Source of the DNA: Bradyrhizobium sp. CCH5-F6
Lineage (GTDB): Bacteria > Pseudomonadota > Alphaproteobacteria > Rhizobiales > Xanthobacteraceae
Reading direction: 5' to 3'
DNA: 52,727 bases
Assembly: GCF_001556045.1 (NCBI RefSeq)
Contig: NZ_LSIC01000162.1
Span: forward strand, 1-52,727
The translations under genes and the position numbers were made by a program. Position 1 is the stretch's first letter. Each line of letters begins with the position of its first letter. Under the pieces are notes generated by a model. The model was not told the DNA's origin and did not search any database. It saw only the letters and a list, made by a program, of their open reading frames with translations. Shown one piece after another: positions 18,241 to 26,993 of the stretch.

Positions 18241-19959
18241 TCACGAGTTCAGCAGAGAACCGGAGCGTTTGGATTCCGCGTCGAGTCGAAGGGTCGACTT
18301 CGCGGCGTTCAGCGCCGCGGCCAGGTCGTCGATGTGATACGGCTTGGCTAAGATCTGGATACCCGCCGCTTCGGCTTCATGGATCGCGGCCTCGGCGTAT
18401 CCGCTGGTCAGCAGGACCGGTATGTCGCTGCGCCGCCTGCTGATTTCCCGCGCGAGCTCCACGCCATTCATGCCGCCCGGCATCATGATGTCCGAGAACA
18501 CGACATCGACGGAGCGGCCGTCCGCCAGGGCACCGAGAGCTGCTGCGGCGCTGGCGGCCCGTGTAACTTCGTAGCCGAGCTGACCGAGCATCTCGCCAAC
18601 GAGTGCGGCCACCTCGTCGTCGTCTTCGACCAGAAGGATCTGGCCCTGGCCGTTCTTCTTCGGTCGCACCGTCCTGTTGAAATCGATCAGGTGTCGTTGC
18701 CTGGAAGCGAGATTCAGCGAGCGGGGCAGGTAAAGCTCGATGCTGGTGCCCTGACCGATTTGCGATTTGATGCGAACCGTCCCGCGCGACTGGGTCGCAA
18801 ACCCATGGACCTGTGCGAGTCCCAGTCCGGACCCCTTGCCGACGTCCTTGGTGGTGAAGAACGGCTCGAAGACGCGCGACAGGATTTCCGCAGGTATGCC
18901 GACGCCGGTATCGATGACCGACAGCCGTACATAGTCGCCGGCGATCTCCGGGTCATTGAGATCGGGCAGGTTCTCGCCGCGAACGAGGATGGTGCCGCCG
19001 TTCGGCATCGCATCCCGGGCATTGACGGCCAGATTGAGAATGACCAGCTCGAGTTCTCCGGGATCGACCTCCACCGGCCAAAGAGCATCCGGGAACTCGA
19101 ATTCGACGTGCACGTCGCCCCGCAGGCTTCGATCGAGCAGCTCGCGCATGCCGCCGATCTGCATGGCGACGTCGACCGCTTCCGGGCGCAGCGTCTGCCG
19201 GCGTGAGAATGCCAAGAGCTGCTTGGTCAGGCTGGCGCCGCGCTGCGCGGCCTGGATCATCCCGTCCATCAGGCGCCGGCGACGGTTTGGATCCGTCTGG
19301 CGGTCGAGCATGTCGAGGCCGCCGGAAATCACCATCAACAGGTTGTTGAAGTCGTGTGCGACGCCGCCGGTGAGCTGGCCGATGGCTTCGATCTTCTGCG
19401 CCTGCCGAAGCGTCTCCTCGACCCGGGCGCGCTCGTTCATTTCGAGACGCAGTTGCTCGTTGGCTTCCTTCAGCTCGCGTGTCCGTTCGACCACCAGCTT
19501 CTCGAGTTCCTGCGCAGTCTGCTCGCGCGCCGAAAGCAGGGCCCGGATCTCGTACTGCCGCCGCCGCGCCCGCATCGCCGACTGGATTGCGCTGGTCAGC
19601 GTGATCGGCTGCACCGGTCGCTCGAGCAGCGAAACGTTGCGAAGCAGGGCGACGATGTCGCGGCGCCAGGCGACCACCGCGGGCTGCTCACGATGGCTGG
19701 TGAGAACGATGAAGGGAAGGTCGGACCATGGCGCCTGGCTCGCGATCCATTCAGCGAGCGGCGCGGTGTCTTTCCCGAACAGTCCCTCCTCGGCGAGGAA
19801 GACCGCGCCCACGCCGGCACTCATCTCGCTGACGAGTTCGGGCAGACTTCGGCAGTTGACCGCCTCCAGGCTCGCGCCGCGGAAAAGCTCGGCCGATGCC
19901 GGTCCGTCGCGGCCGATCGGAGCGAAAATGAGGACGCGGTGATCGCGGTCGGCGCTCAT
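18241..19959 (-). CDS. Hybrid histidine kinase: pseudo-receiver, HisKA, HATPase, receiver
   Basis: A 572-residue soluble kinase coupled to the KaiC gene: its ATG 19959 shares one base with the KaiC stop (TGATG), with GGAAGGA upstream. Residues about 8-130 have a receiver-like fold, but the phosphoacceptor position reads FLAEEGL and the conserved lysine is Arg in LLERP, so this domain should not be phosphorylated. A coiled coil (about 135-185) leads to HisKA with [11 protein letters not shown] (His202). The ATPase part shows [18 protein letters not shown] and [10 protein letters not shown]-terminal receiver has [10 protein letters not shown] and acceptor Asp490 in [13 protein letters not shown] pseudo-receiver in a kinase recalls cyanobacterial CikA, but here it is N-terminal. 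It probably reads the KaiC state (inference). Confidence 0.9.
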   Translation of the reverse strand: MSADRDHRVLIFAPIGRDGPASAELFRGASLEAVNCRSLPELVSEMSAGVGAVFLAEEGLFGKDTAPLAEWIASQAPWSDLPFIVLTSHREQPAVVAWRRDIVALLRNVSLLERPVQPITLTSAIQSAMRARRRQYEIRALLSAREQTAQELEKLVVERTRELKEANEQLRLEMNERARVEETLRQAQKIEAIGQLTGGVAHDFNNLLMVISGGLDMLDRQTDPNRRRRLMDGMIQAAQRGASLTKQLLAFSRRQTLRPEAVDVAMQIGGMRELLDRSLRGDVHVEFEFPDALWPVEVDPGELELVILNLAVNARDAMPNGGTILVRGENLPDLNDPEIAGDYVRLSVIDTGVGIPAEILSRVFEPFFTTKDVGKGSGLGLAQVHGFATQSRGTVRIKSQIGQGTSIELYLPRSLNLASRQRHLIDFNRTVRPKKNGQGQILLVEDDDEVAALVGEMLGQLGYEVTRAASAAAALGALADGRSVDVVFSDIMMPGGMNGVELAREISRRRSDIPVLLTSGYAEAAIHEAEAAGIQILAKPYHIDDLAAALNAAKSTLRLDAESKRSGSLLNS

Positions 19960-21455
19960 CAGGCCGGTCCTTCCAGGATATCCGTGCCGGTATAACGCGG
20001 ATTGCCCGAAAAGATGCCCATGAAGTCGGTGAGGGGCGGGCCGAGCTTGACGCCGGTGCTGCCGAGCCGGAACTCGCGGATGGTGTGCTCGTGGTTGCCG
20101 CTGCGCTTCTTGACGACGGACAAGGCGCGCCGCACCGATCCGCCGGACTCGAAATAGCGCAGCATCAGCACCGCGTCGCTCAGATAGCTGATGTCGAGCG
20201 GCGTATCCATCGGGCCGACCAGCCCATGTTGAGCGAGGATCAGGATGGTGAGAACGCCCTGCTGCGCCAGGTAGGTCAGCAGCTCGTGCATTTGCAGGAT
20301 GAGAAACCGCTCGTCCGGCATCGCGTTGAGGTAGCCGTTCAGGCTGTCGATGACGACCACGCGGGCGTTGTCGTCTTCAACGCTCCGGCGCAGGATCGCC
20401 GCGAACTCGCCGGGCGACAGTTCGGCCGGATCGATCTGTTGAAACCGGATGAGGCCGGACTCGACGTGCTTTTCCAGAGGCAGGCCGAGCGTCCGGGCGC
20501 GAGCTTCCACGGTGCCGCGGCCTTCGTCGAACGCGAAGAATGCGGCGTGCTCGCCGCGTTCCGCCGCCGCTATCGCGTAAGTGAGCGCGAGGGAGGATTT
20601 TCCCACGCCGGCGGCGCCGATGAACAGGGCGTTGGTGCCGCGCTCGAGCCCGCCGCCGAGGAGCTGGTCCAGGGCAGCGTTGCCGCTGGCCGTGAATTCG
20701 CCGGGAAAGGCTTTGTGGTGTTCCGCCGCCACGAGGCGCGGGAAGATCCGCAAGCCCCCCTTTGCAATCGTGAAGTCGTGGAAGCCGCCGCGGAATCGAA
20801 TACCGCGCATCTTGATCACGCGGATCCGCCGTCGCTCCGCCCCGTAGTCGATCGCGACCTGTTCGAGCATGACGACGCCATGCGCGATCGAATGCAGTTG
20901 CAGATCGTCCTGGGAGGACGAGAGATCGTCGAGGAGCACGACGGTGCAATTGCGGTTGGTGAAGAAGTGCTTCAAGGCCAGCACCTGCCGTCTGTAGCGA
21001 AGCGGGTTCTGGGCCAGCAGACGAAGCTCGGAGAGGCTGTCGAGCACCACGCGCGTGGGGTTGATCCGTTCGACTTCCTTGAAGATCAGACCCGTCGTTT
21101 CGTTCAATTCCATTTCGGCGGGATGGAAGACCGTGAGCTCCCGCTCCGGATCGAGCGTGGTCTCGGGCGGAACCAGCTCGAAGATGTCGACGCCGTCAAG
21201 CGACCAGCCGTGCCGCTGCGCGACGACGGTCAGCTCCCGCTTGGTTTCGGACAGCGAAATATAGAGCACGCGTTCGCCGTCGCGCACGCCCCGGAGGAGG
21301 AATTGCAGCGCGATTGTCGTCTTGCCCGTGCCGGGCCGCCCCTCATACAGATACATCCGGTTGGGGTCCAAGCCGCCGCCCAGGATGTTGTCGAGACCTT
21401 CGCTGCCGGTGGAAACGCGCGGCAAATCGGAGGCGCTCGTGGACGTACCGGTCAT
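19959..21455 (-). CDS. kaiC: KaiC-like RecA-fold ATPase with two KaiC domains
   Basis: A 498-residue double-domain KaiC homologue. CI has Walker A GRPGTGKTT (39-47) and a RVVLDSLSEL Walker B. CII has GAAGVGKSS (280-288) and RVVVIDSLNGYL. The position matching the cyanobacterial phosphorylation pair Ser431/Thr432 reads Ser423-Tyr424 (DISYLSDAV), and Thr418 aligns with Thr426, so a serine is kept and the threonine is replaced. The acidic pair after strand 2 reads SE in CI and DE in CII. Start ATG 21455 has AAGGGG nearby. No kaiA or kaiB is visible in the window; the coupled downstream gene is a hybrid kinase. Known KaiCs outside cyanobacteria include timing and stress roles; the role here is open. 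Confidence 0.92.
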   Translation of the reverse strand: MTGTSTSASDLPRVSTGSEGLDNILGGGLDPNRMYLYEGRPGTGKTTIALQFLLRGVRDGERVLYISLSETKRELTVVAQRHGWSLDGVDIFELVPPETTLDPERELTVFHPAEMELNETTGLIFKEVERINPTRVVLDSLSELRLLAQNPLRYRRQVLALKHFFTNRNCTVVLLDDLSSSQDDLQLHSIAHGVVMLEQVAIDYGAERRRIRVIKMRGIRFRGGFHDFTIAKGGLRIFPRLVAAEHHKAFPGEFTASGNAALDQLLGGGLERGTNALFIGAAGVGKSSLALTYAIAAAERGEHAAFFAFDEGRGTVEARARTLGLPLEKHVESGLIRFQQIDPAELSPGEFAAILRRSVEDDNARVVVIDSLNGYLNAMPDERFLILQMHELLTYLAQQGVLTILILAQHGLVGPMDTPLDISYLSDAVLMLRYFESGGSVRRALSVVKKRSGNHEHTIREFRLGSTGVKLGPPLTDFMGIFSGNPRYTGTDILEGPA

Positions 21456-21607
21456 TGAAACCCCTTACGCTTCTTCGATCCGGGAGGGCGTATGTCCAAG
21501 CTTCCCGCAGGCCGGCGGCCCGGGGAAGGAACTCACGGGCCGGCATCGAGTTCCCGCCCGAGAAGGTCGAATGGCCGACAGGTGAGGTCGTGCAGTCCTG
21601 GCGGCTT

Positions 21608-22105
21608 TCAGCGCCGGATGCGGTAGATCGCGACGTCTTCGCCGTTATGATTCGTGCTCTGCTCGAACAGGTACTTCGACTTCTCCAGCACGCACCGTGA
21701 TGCGGCATTGCCGAGTGAGACGATGCCAATCAGGGATGACAGCTGCAGCTGTGACAGCCCGATCTGCGTCAGCGCGGTCGCGATCTCGCTCGCAAGTCCC
21801 TGGCCCCAGAATTCGCGCTTGAAGGCGTAGGCAATCTCGATCTCGTCGACCTCATCCACGATGATGTGCCGGATGCCTGCCCGTCCCGCGAACACTCCGT
21901 CTTTCGTTCGGAGCGTCCAGAGCCCGAAGCCGTGCTGGTCCCAATGCGCCATATTGGTCGCGAGATAGACCTTCGTCACCTCGGGCGTCCGCACCCCGCC
22001 GAGATAACGTGAGACCTCGACATCGAGATGCAGCGCGACGAGGTCGGCGAGGTGATCCTCGCGCAGTCGTTCGGCGGTCAGTCTGGCGGTGCTGAAGTGA
22101 TCCAT
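21608..22105 (-). CDS. GNAT-family N-acetyltransferase (RimJ/RimL-like)
   Basis: A 165-residue acetyltransferase. TARLTAERLREDHLADLVALH opens the fold, EIEIAYAFKREFWGQGLASEIATAL carries the acetyl-CoA loop (QGLASE in place of the commoner QGxGxA), and NAASRCVLEKSKYLFE matches the RimJ/RimL-type C terminus. ATG 22105 is supported by AAGGAG nine bases upstream. The frame stays open for 96 more codons upstream but shows no GNAT features there. It is 152 bp upstream of the KaiC gene on the same strand; a functional link is not shown. The acceptor substrate is unknown. Confidence 0.85.
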   Translation of the reverse strand: MDHFSTARLTAERLREDHLADLVALHLDVEVSRYLGGVRTPEVTKVYLATNMAHWDQHGFGLWTLRTKDGVFAGRAGIRHIIVDEVDEIEIAYAFKREFWGQGLASEIATALTQIGLSQLQLSSLIGIVSLGNAASRCVLEKSKYLFEQSTNHNGEDVAIYRIRR

Positions 22106-22477
22106 CCTGCCGAGCTCCTTGCGGCGTCGTACCGCTGTTTTTCGAGAGGGTCGACCGGCTCTGCGGAAGAGGCGGGACACGGGCGCAATCGCACAGCCGC
22201 CCTGGTGGGCAATCAATCCGGTGTGTCGGTCAGGGGCGCCGGGTAGCCAAACCTTTTCATCGTGCCATTGTGCCGGTGTTTTGCCCGACGACGCAACTGA
22301 TTTTCCGAATTGGGCCGTCCCGCAGACAGCGCAGGTTGTGGTGTGGTCCGGCAGTGGCGCGCAGCGCCGACTGCGTCGCACCGTAGGGCACACTCCGGCT
22401 GGAAAATTTCGTCCGGTGCATCAATAGCTTCGCTACTGTGCATGGGGTTGTTTTCGCAGTTTTGGTTTTGAAAGGCG
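22106..22477. other. 372-bp intergenic stretch, no gene supported
   Basis: Between the GNAT start and the feoB stop. Both strands hold open frames, but none has a ribosome site or recognisable protein features. On the minus strand it must hold the promoter of the GNAT gene. I see no strong terminator or operator. Confidence 0.5.
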
Positions 22478-24349
22478 CTATCCCGCCCCGAGCGCCACCG
22501 CGACATTGTAGGTCGCGAGGCTGGCCGCATAAGCCAGCACCAGCATGTAGGCGAAGGTCACGGCCATCCACGCCCAGCTTCCGGTCTCGCGGCGGATCAC
22601 GGCCAGCGTCGAGGCGCATTGCGGGGCGAAGATGTACCAGGCCAGCAGCGACAGCGCGGTCGCCAGCGACCATTTGGTCGCCAGCACCTGGCCGATCTGC
22701 TCGGCCGCCTCCTTGCCGCCTTCGATCGCATAGACGGTGCCGAGGGCTGCGACCGCGACCTCGCGTGCCGCCATGCCCGGGATCAGCGCTACCGCGATCT
22801 GCCAGTTGAAGCCGACCGGCGCGAGCAGCGGTTCGAGCGCCTTGCCGATGATCGCGGCGAGACTGAAGTCGATGGCGGGTTCGGTGGCGCCCGCGGGCGG
22901 CTGCGGGAACGAGGCCAGGAACCAGATCAGGACCATCATCGAGAAGATCGTGGTGCCGGCGCGCACCAGGAACATCTTGGCGCGGGTGTAGATGCCGATC
23001 GCGATCGATTTCAGCCGCGGCATCTTGTAGTCAGGCAGCTCCAGCATGAACGGGGCCGGCGCAAAGTCGCGCAGCATGAAGAATTTGATCAGGAACGAAA
23101 CCAGCAGCGCACTGACGATGCCGGTGGCATAGAGGCCGAACATCACGAGGCCCTGGAGGTTGATGAAGCCCCAGACGTCCCTGGCCGGAATGAAGGCGGA
23201 GATGATCAGCGTGTAGACCGGAATGCGCGCCGAGCAGGTCATCAGCGGCGCGATCAGGATCGTGGTCAGCCGGTCGCGCTTGTTGTCGATGACGCGCGTC
23301 GCCATGATGCCGGGAATGGCGCAGGCGAAGCTCGACAGCAGCGGAATGAAGGCGCGGCCGTGCAGCCCTGCGCCGCCCATGATGCGATCCATCAGGAAGG
23401 CGGCGCGCGCCATGTAGCCGAAATCTTCCAGCAGCAGGATGAACAGGAAGATGATGATGATCTGCGGCAGGAACACGATCACGCTGCCGACGCCCGAGAT
23501 CACGCCGTTCTGGAGGAAGCTCTGCAGCAGGCCGCCGGGCAGGGTGTCGTGGACGAGCTCGCCGAGCGCATCGAAGCCGGAGTTGAGCAGGTCCATCAGC
23601 GGCTGCGCCCAGGCAAACACCGCCTGGAACATCACGAACAGGATCAGCGCGAGCACGATCAGTCCGCCGACGGGATGCAGCACCACGGCGTCGATCCGCG
23701 CGGTCCAGGTGTCGGGGCTGGTAGGCAGGCTGACGCAGTCGGCGATGATGCGGTCGGCCTCGCGCTGGGTCGCGCGCAGCTCGGCGACACTGAGCGCGCG
23801 CCACTTGTTCTCCCCGGGCTCGGCATCGAGCCTGGCCGAGATATCGTCGGTCAGCGCCAATAGATCGGCCGTGCCACCCTTGCGCACCGCGATCGAGGTG
23901 ACCACGGGCACGCCGAGCTCCTTGGCGAGCCGCTCGACGTCGACGGTGATGCCGCGCCGGCTCGCGATGTCGAACATGTTGAGCACGAGGATCATCGGCC
24001 GTCCCGTGCGCTTGAGCTCGAGCAGCAGGCGGATGGTCAGGCGCAGATTGGTGGAATCGGCGACGCACAGCACGAGATCGGGCACGGTCTCGCCGGTGGC
24101 CTTGCCGAGCACGAAGTCGCGGGTGATCTCCTCGTCCGGGCTGCGGCCCCGCAGCGAATAGGTGCCGGGCAGGTCGACCACGGAGACCTGGCGTCCCAAG
24201 GGGGTGACGAAGAAGCCCTCCTTGCGCTCGACGGTGACGCCGGGATAGTTCGCGACCTTCTGCCGGCTGCCGGTCAGGGCATTGAACAGCGAGGTCTTGC
24301 CGCTGTTGGGTGTGCCCACCAGGGCCAGATGCAGCAGGGGTAATTCCAT
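22478..24349 (-). CDS. feoB: Ferrous iron transporter B
   Basis: A 623-residue inner-membrane Fe(II) transporter. The N-terminal G domain has G1 GTPNSGKT (12-19), DLPG (59-62), NMFD (124-127) and a SIAVRKG G5 region. After residue about 215 come the hydrophobic segments with two Gate-type blocks (GVGSVIVFLPQIIIIFLFILLLEDFGYMARAAFLMDR and LIPGMAAREVAVAALGTVYA). It is shorter than the E. coli protein, mostly in the G-domain linker and C terminus. It follows feoA by 23 bp on the same strand and is probably in one operon with it. No feoC is seen. Confidence 0.96.
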   Translation of the reverse strand: MELPLLHLALVGTPNSGKTSLFNALTGSRQKVANYPGVTVERKEGFFVTPLGRQVSVVDLPGTYSLRGRSPDEEITRDFVLGKATGETVPDLVLCVADSTNLRLTIRLLLELKRTGRPMILVLNMFDIASRRGITVDVERLAKELGVPVVTSIAVRKGGTADLLALTDDISARLDAEPGENKWRALSVAELRATQREADRIIADCVSLPTSPDTWTARIDAVVLHPVGGLIVLALILFVMFQAVFAWAQPLMDLLNSGFDALGELVHDTLPGGLLQSFLQNGVISGVGSVIVFLPQIIIIFLFILLLEDFGYMARAAFLMDRIMGGAGLHGRAFIPLLSSFACAIPGIMATRVIDNKRDRLTTILIAPLMTCSARIPVYTLIISAFIPARDVWGFINLQGLVMFGLYATGIVSALLVSFLIKFFMLRDFAPAPFMLELPDYKMPRLKSIAIGIYTRAKMFLVRAGTTIFSMMVLIWFLASFPQPPAGATEPAIDFSLAAIIGKALEPLLAPVGFNWQIAVALIPGMAAREVAVAALGTVYAIEGGKEAAEQIGQVLATKWSLATALSLLAWYIFAPQCASTLAVIRRETGSWAWMAVTFAYMLVLAYAASLATYNVAVALGAG

Positions 24350-24372
24350 GGGTGCAGGCGTCCGGTCGCTAT

Positions 24373-24648
24373 CTAGGCGACGATGATGGCCATGGCTTCG
24401 CGACGACGGACCGCGATGGTGATGCTGTCGACCCGCACGGCGATGGGGTCGCGCCCGACCAGCCCCTCATGCAGGACCTCGACCCGGGCCCCTTCGACGA
24501 AGCCGAGCTCGATCAGCCGGCTCTCGAGCTCGACGTCCGAGAGCGCCGAGCCCGTCCCCCTGGCGGAAAGGTGCTGGATGACGCCGGTGTAGCCACGCTG
24601 GGCCAAACCCAGCGGCATGTGCGAGCGCGTGTCAGGGGTGTCGATCAT
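24373..24648 (-). CDS. feoA: Ferrous iron transport accessory protein FeoA
   Basis: A 91-residue SH3-like FeoA protein. MPLGLAQRGYTGVIQHLSARG begins the barrel; LESRLIELGFVEGARVEVLHEGLVGRDPIAVRVDSITIAVRRREA is the characteristic second half. It is thought to assist FeoB at the cytoplasmic face. ATG 24648 is used, though its ribosome site is weak; ATG 24618, right at the start of the domain, is an alternative. A perfect 10-9-10 palindrome lies 54 bp upstream and is the best candidate for an iron-responsive or other operator. Confidence 0.92.
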   Translation of the reverse strand: MIDTPDTRSHMPLGLAQRGYTGVIQHLSARGTGSALSDVELESRLIELGFVEGARVEVLHEGLVGRDPIAVRVDSITIAVRRREAMAIIVA

Positions 24649-24701
24649 GCCCTGTATTTTCAACGCAGGGCATCGAGGTCAAGCGCGCCTGCCCGCCGAA
24701 C

Positions 24702-24730
24702 CTGCACCTTAGAGTGATTTTAAGGTGCAG
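24702..24730. promoter_or_regulatory. Perfect 10-9-10 inverted repeat upstream of feoA
   Basis: CTGCACCTTA and TAAGGTGCAG are exact reverse complements separated by nine bases. It lies between the upstream gene's stop (24764) and the feoA start (24648). No T-run follows on the minus strand, which argues against a simple terminator. It does not match the Irr box TTTAGAA..TTCTAAA as I remember it. Operator is the favoured reading. Confidence 0.6.
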
Positions 24731-24763
24731 CGGCCAGGGCTGCGCCGGGAAAGCACCCGGCGG

Positions 24764-25015
24764 CTACTGGGCAGGGACCTTTTCAGGCTGGCTGGCCATG
24801 GCGCGGCTCTTGAAATAGTCCAGGACGAACAGGCGGATCGCCGACGACAGATTGCCCTGCTGGCGGTTGCTGTCGATTTCGCCGACGAGCTCGGACAGCG
24901 TCATGTTGCGCAGGCCCGAGATCTCCTTCATGCCGTTCCAGAACGCCTCTTCCAGGCTGACGCTGGTCTTGTGGCCGGCGACGACGATCGACCGTTTCAC
25001 GACCGGCGATTTCAT
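24764..25015 (-). CDS. Ribbon-helix-helix domain protein
   Basis: An 83-residue small protein. KRSIVVAGHKTSVSLEEAFWNGMKEI is the strand and first helix of a ribbon-helix-helix fold, and MTLSELVGEIDSNRQQGNLSSAIRLFVLDYF completes it, as in the RHH_4 type of alphaproteobacteria. It should bind DNA as a dimer. Its ATG overlaps the stop of the DUF4169 gene in an ATGA junction, so the two are translationally coupled. Target unknown; its own operon and fumC are natural candidates. Confidence 0.88.
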   Translation of the reverse strand: MKSPVVKRSIVVAGHKTSVSLEEAFWNGMKEISGLRNMTLSELVGEIDSNRQQGNLSSAIRLFVLDYFKSRAMASQPEKVPAQ

Positions 25016-25200
25016 GGCTGCTCCTCGCGATCGATCCGGTGCTGGTCCAGATGCTCCTTGGCCTGGTCCGCCCGCTTCTCCTCCACCGACCGCTCCGCCT
25101 TGGTGCGACCGAACTTCGCCCGGTTGGCGTCCGCTTGCTTCGCCGAGGCTTCCCGCTCGGCGCGCTTCCTGAAGCGATTCAGGTTGATGACGTTGCCCAT
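25012..25200 (-). CDS. DUF4169 family small basic protein
   Basis: A 62-residue, highly charged protein. MGNVINLNRFRKRAEREASAKQ opens it, and ADANRAKFGRTKAERSVEEKRADQ is the conserved core of DUF4169 proteins. It should be helical and soluble. GGAG is placed 11 bases upstream of ATG 25200. It is coupled to the ribbon-helix-helix gene (ATGA) and lies downstream of fumC on the same strand. The NVINLNRFRKR start resembles the C-terminal tail of SspB in this window (EVVRLDRFRKK). Function unknown. Confidence 0.85.
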   Translation of the reverse strand: MGNVINLNRFRKRAEREASAKQADANRAKFGRTKAERSVEEKRADQAKEHLDQHRIDREEQP

Positions 25201-25440
25201 GCGGTGTCTCCATCATCCGATCCTCGTCAGGCAGAATGAAACATTCAGAAACAGGGTGCCTCGTTGCGCCCCGCAAGACTTGATCGCCATTCGCTCGTCC
25301 TCGTCAATCGGCCCCTCGGGCCATCAAACGATGATTTCGCCCGTCGAGGGCAGAGGAGCTGCGTAACACGCTGCCCCGCCACAACATTGACGGTAATCAA
25401 ATCCCGCCCTCAAAGCCGCACTTTTTCTCAGTGCCAGGGG

Positions 25441-25456
25441 TCCGTATCATTACGGA
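25441..25456. terminator. Short perfect hairpin downstream of fumC
   Basis: TCCGTA and TACGGA form a 6-bp stem with a TCAT loop, 21 bp beyond the fumC stop on the minus strand. There is no clear T-run, so it may be a weak terminator or an mRNA-stabilising hairpin. Confidence 0.35.
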
Positions 25457-25476
25457 TGACCATCGGAATTCGGAAT

Positions 25477-26892
25477 TTAGCCCGGGCTGGTCATCTTTTC
25501 GGGGCGGACCAGGCGGTCGAACTCGTCGGCCGAGACGAAACCGAGCCGCAGCGCCTCCTCCTTCAGCGTGGTGCCGTTCACGTGGGCCGTCTTGGCGACC
25601 TTGGCCGCGTTGTCATAGCCGATCTTCGGGGCGAGCGCCGTGACCAGCATCAGCGAGCGCTGCATCAGCTCGCTGATGCGCTTCTCGTCGGCGCGGATGC
25701 CGCTGACGCAATGTTCGGTGAAGGAGCGTGCGGCATCCGCCAGCAGGCGGATCGAGTGCAGCATGTTGTAGGCCAGCACGGGCTTGTAGACGTTGAGCTC
25801 GAAATGGCCCTGGCTGCCGGCGACGGTGATGGCGGTGTGATTGCCGAACACCTGGCAGCACACCATGGTCATCGCCTCGCATTGGGTCGGATTGACCTTG
25901 CCGGGCATGATCGAGGAGCCCGGCTCGTTCTCCGGCAGGATCAATTCGCCGAGGCCCGAACGCGGGCCGGAGCCGAGCAGGCGGATGTCGTTGGCGATCT
26001 TGAACAGGCCCGTCGCCACCGAATTGATGGCGCCGTGCGCCAGCACATAGGCATCGTTCGAAGCCAGCGCCTCGAATTTGTTGGCGGCGCTCGTGAAGGG
26101 GAGCTTCGTGATCCCGGCGACGTGCTTTGCGAACAGTTTTGCAAAGCGCGGCTTCGAGTTGAGGCCGGTGCCGACGGCGGTGCCGCCCTGCGCCAGCGGA
26201 TAAAGATCCTTCACCGCGACCTTGAGCCGGGCAATGCCGCTTTCGACCTGCGCGGCATAGCCCGAAAATTCCTGGCCGAGCGTCAGCGGCGTCGCATCCT
26301 GGGTGTGGGTGCGGCCGATCTTGACGATCTTTGCGAACTCCTTCTCCTTCTTGCGCAGCGCGCGCAGCAATTCGCCGAGGGCAGGGACGAGATCGGCGTT
26401 GATGCGGCTTGCGGCCGCGATGTGCATCGCGGTGGGAAACGAGTCGTTCGACGACTGGCTCATATTGACATGGTCGTTGGGATGCACCGGCTCCTTGGCG
26501 CCGAGCTCGCCGCCGAGCAGCTCATTGGCGCGGTTGGCGATCACCTCGTTGAGGTTCATGTTGGTCTGCGTGCCGGAGCCGGTCTGCCAAACCACCAGCG
26601 GAAAATGATCGTCCAGCCTGCCTTCGATCACCTCGCGCGCGGCGCGGATGATGGCGTTCGCGCGGCGCTGGTCGAGCAGGCCCAGCTCGCGGTTGGTCTG
26701 CGCGGCCGCGAGCTTGACGATGCCGAGCGCATGCACGAGCGAGATCGGCATGCGATCGGTGCCGATGCGAAAATTCTGGCGCGAGCGTTCGGTCTGCGCT
26801 CCCCAATAGCGGTCGGCGGGGACGTCGATGGGACCGAAGCTGTCGGTCTCGATGCGGGTCGCGGAGCGTGAAGCGCGGGTCGTCTTGGCCAT
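25477..26892 (-). CDS. fumC: Class II fumarate hydratase
   Basis: A 471-residue iron-free fumarase of the TCA cycle (fumarate plus water to L-malate), cytoplasmic homotetramer in the family. The signature [15 protein letters not shown] (about residue 325 on) is intact, as are [36 protein letters not shown] and [20 protein letters not shown] 26892 begins [20 protein letters not shown]; upstream in-frame starts at 26904 and 26937 would add a non-conserved extension. It lies 101 bp downstream of sspB. Confidence 0.96.
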   Translation of the reverse strand: MAKTTRASRSATRIETDSFGPIDVPADRYWGAQTERSRQNFRIGTDRMPISLVHALGIVKLAAAQTNRELGLLDQRRANAIIRAAREVIEGRLDDHFPLVVWQTGSGTQTNMNLNEVIANRANELLGGELGAKEPVHPNDHVNMSQSSNDSFPTAMHIAAASRINADLVPALGELLRALRKKEKEFAKIVKIGRTHTQDATPLTLGQEFSGYAAQVESGIARLKVAVKDLYPLAQGGTAVGTGLNSKPRFAKLFAKHVAGITKLPFTSAANKFEALASNDAYVLAHGAINSVATGLFKIANDIRLLGSGPRSGLGELILPENEPGSSIMPGKVNPTQCEAMTMVCCQVFGNHTAITVAGSQGHFELNVYKPVLAYNMLHSIRLLADAARSFTEHCVSGIRADEKRISELMQRSLMLVTALAPKIGYDNAAKVAKTAHVNGTTLKEEALRLGFVSADEFDRLVRPEKMTSPG

Positions 26893-26993
26893 GAGCACAT
26901 CCATTCTGCCGCGCGAAACGCCGCACGGCCTTTTCATGTGCTTCTCTATATAGGCAGTTTGGCTGTGTGCGACGGGCTCGAGCCCAACCTAGA

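Noticed and set aside
22106..22393. In-frame 96-codon upstream extension of the GNAT gene
   Set aside because: It has no GNAT similarity, and the AAGGAG site sits correctly for the ATG at 22105. Chance open frames are common at this GC content.
24702..24730. Palindrome upstream of feoA as an intrinsic terminator
   Set aside because: No T-run follows on the minus strand; kept as a possible operator instead, with moderate confidence.
24764..25200. DUF4169/ribbon-helix-helix pair as a toxin-antitoxin module
   Set aside because: The size and overlap are suggestive, but the DUF4169 protein has no toxin-like fold and the pair lies in what I believe is a stable core context near fumC.
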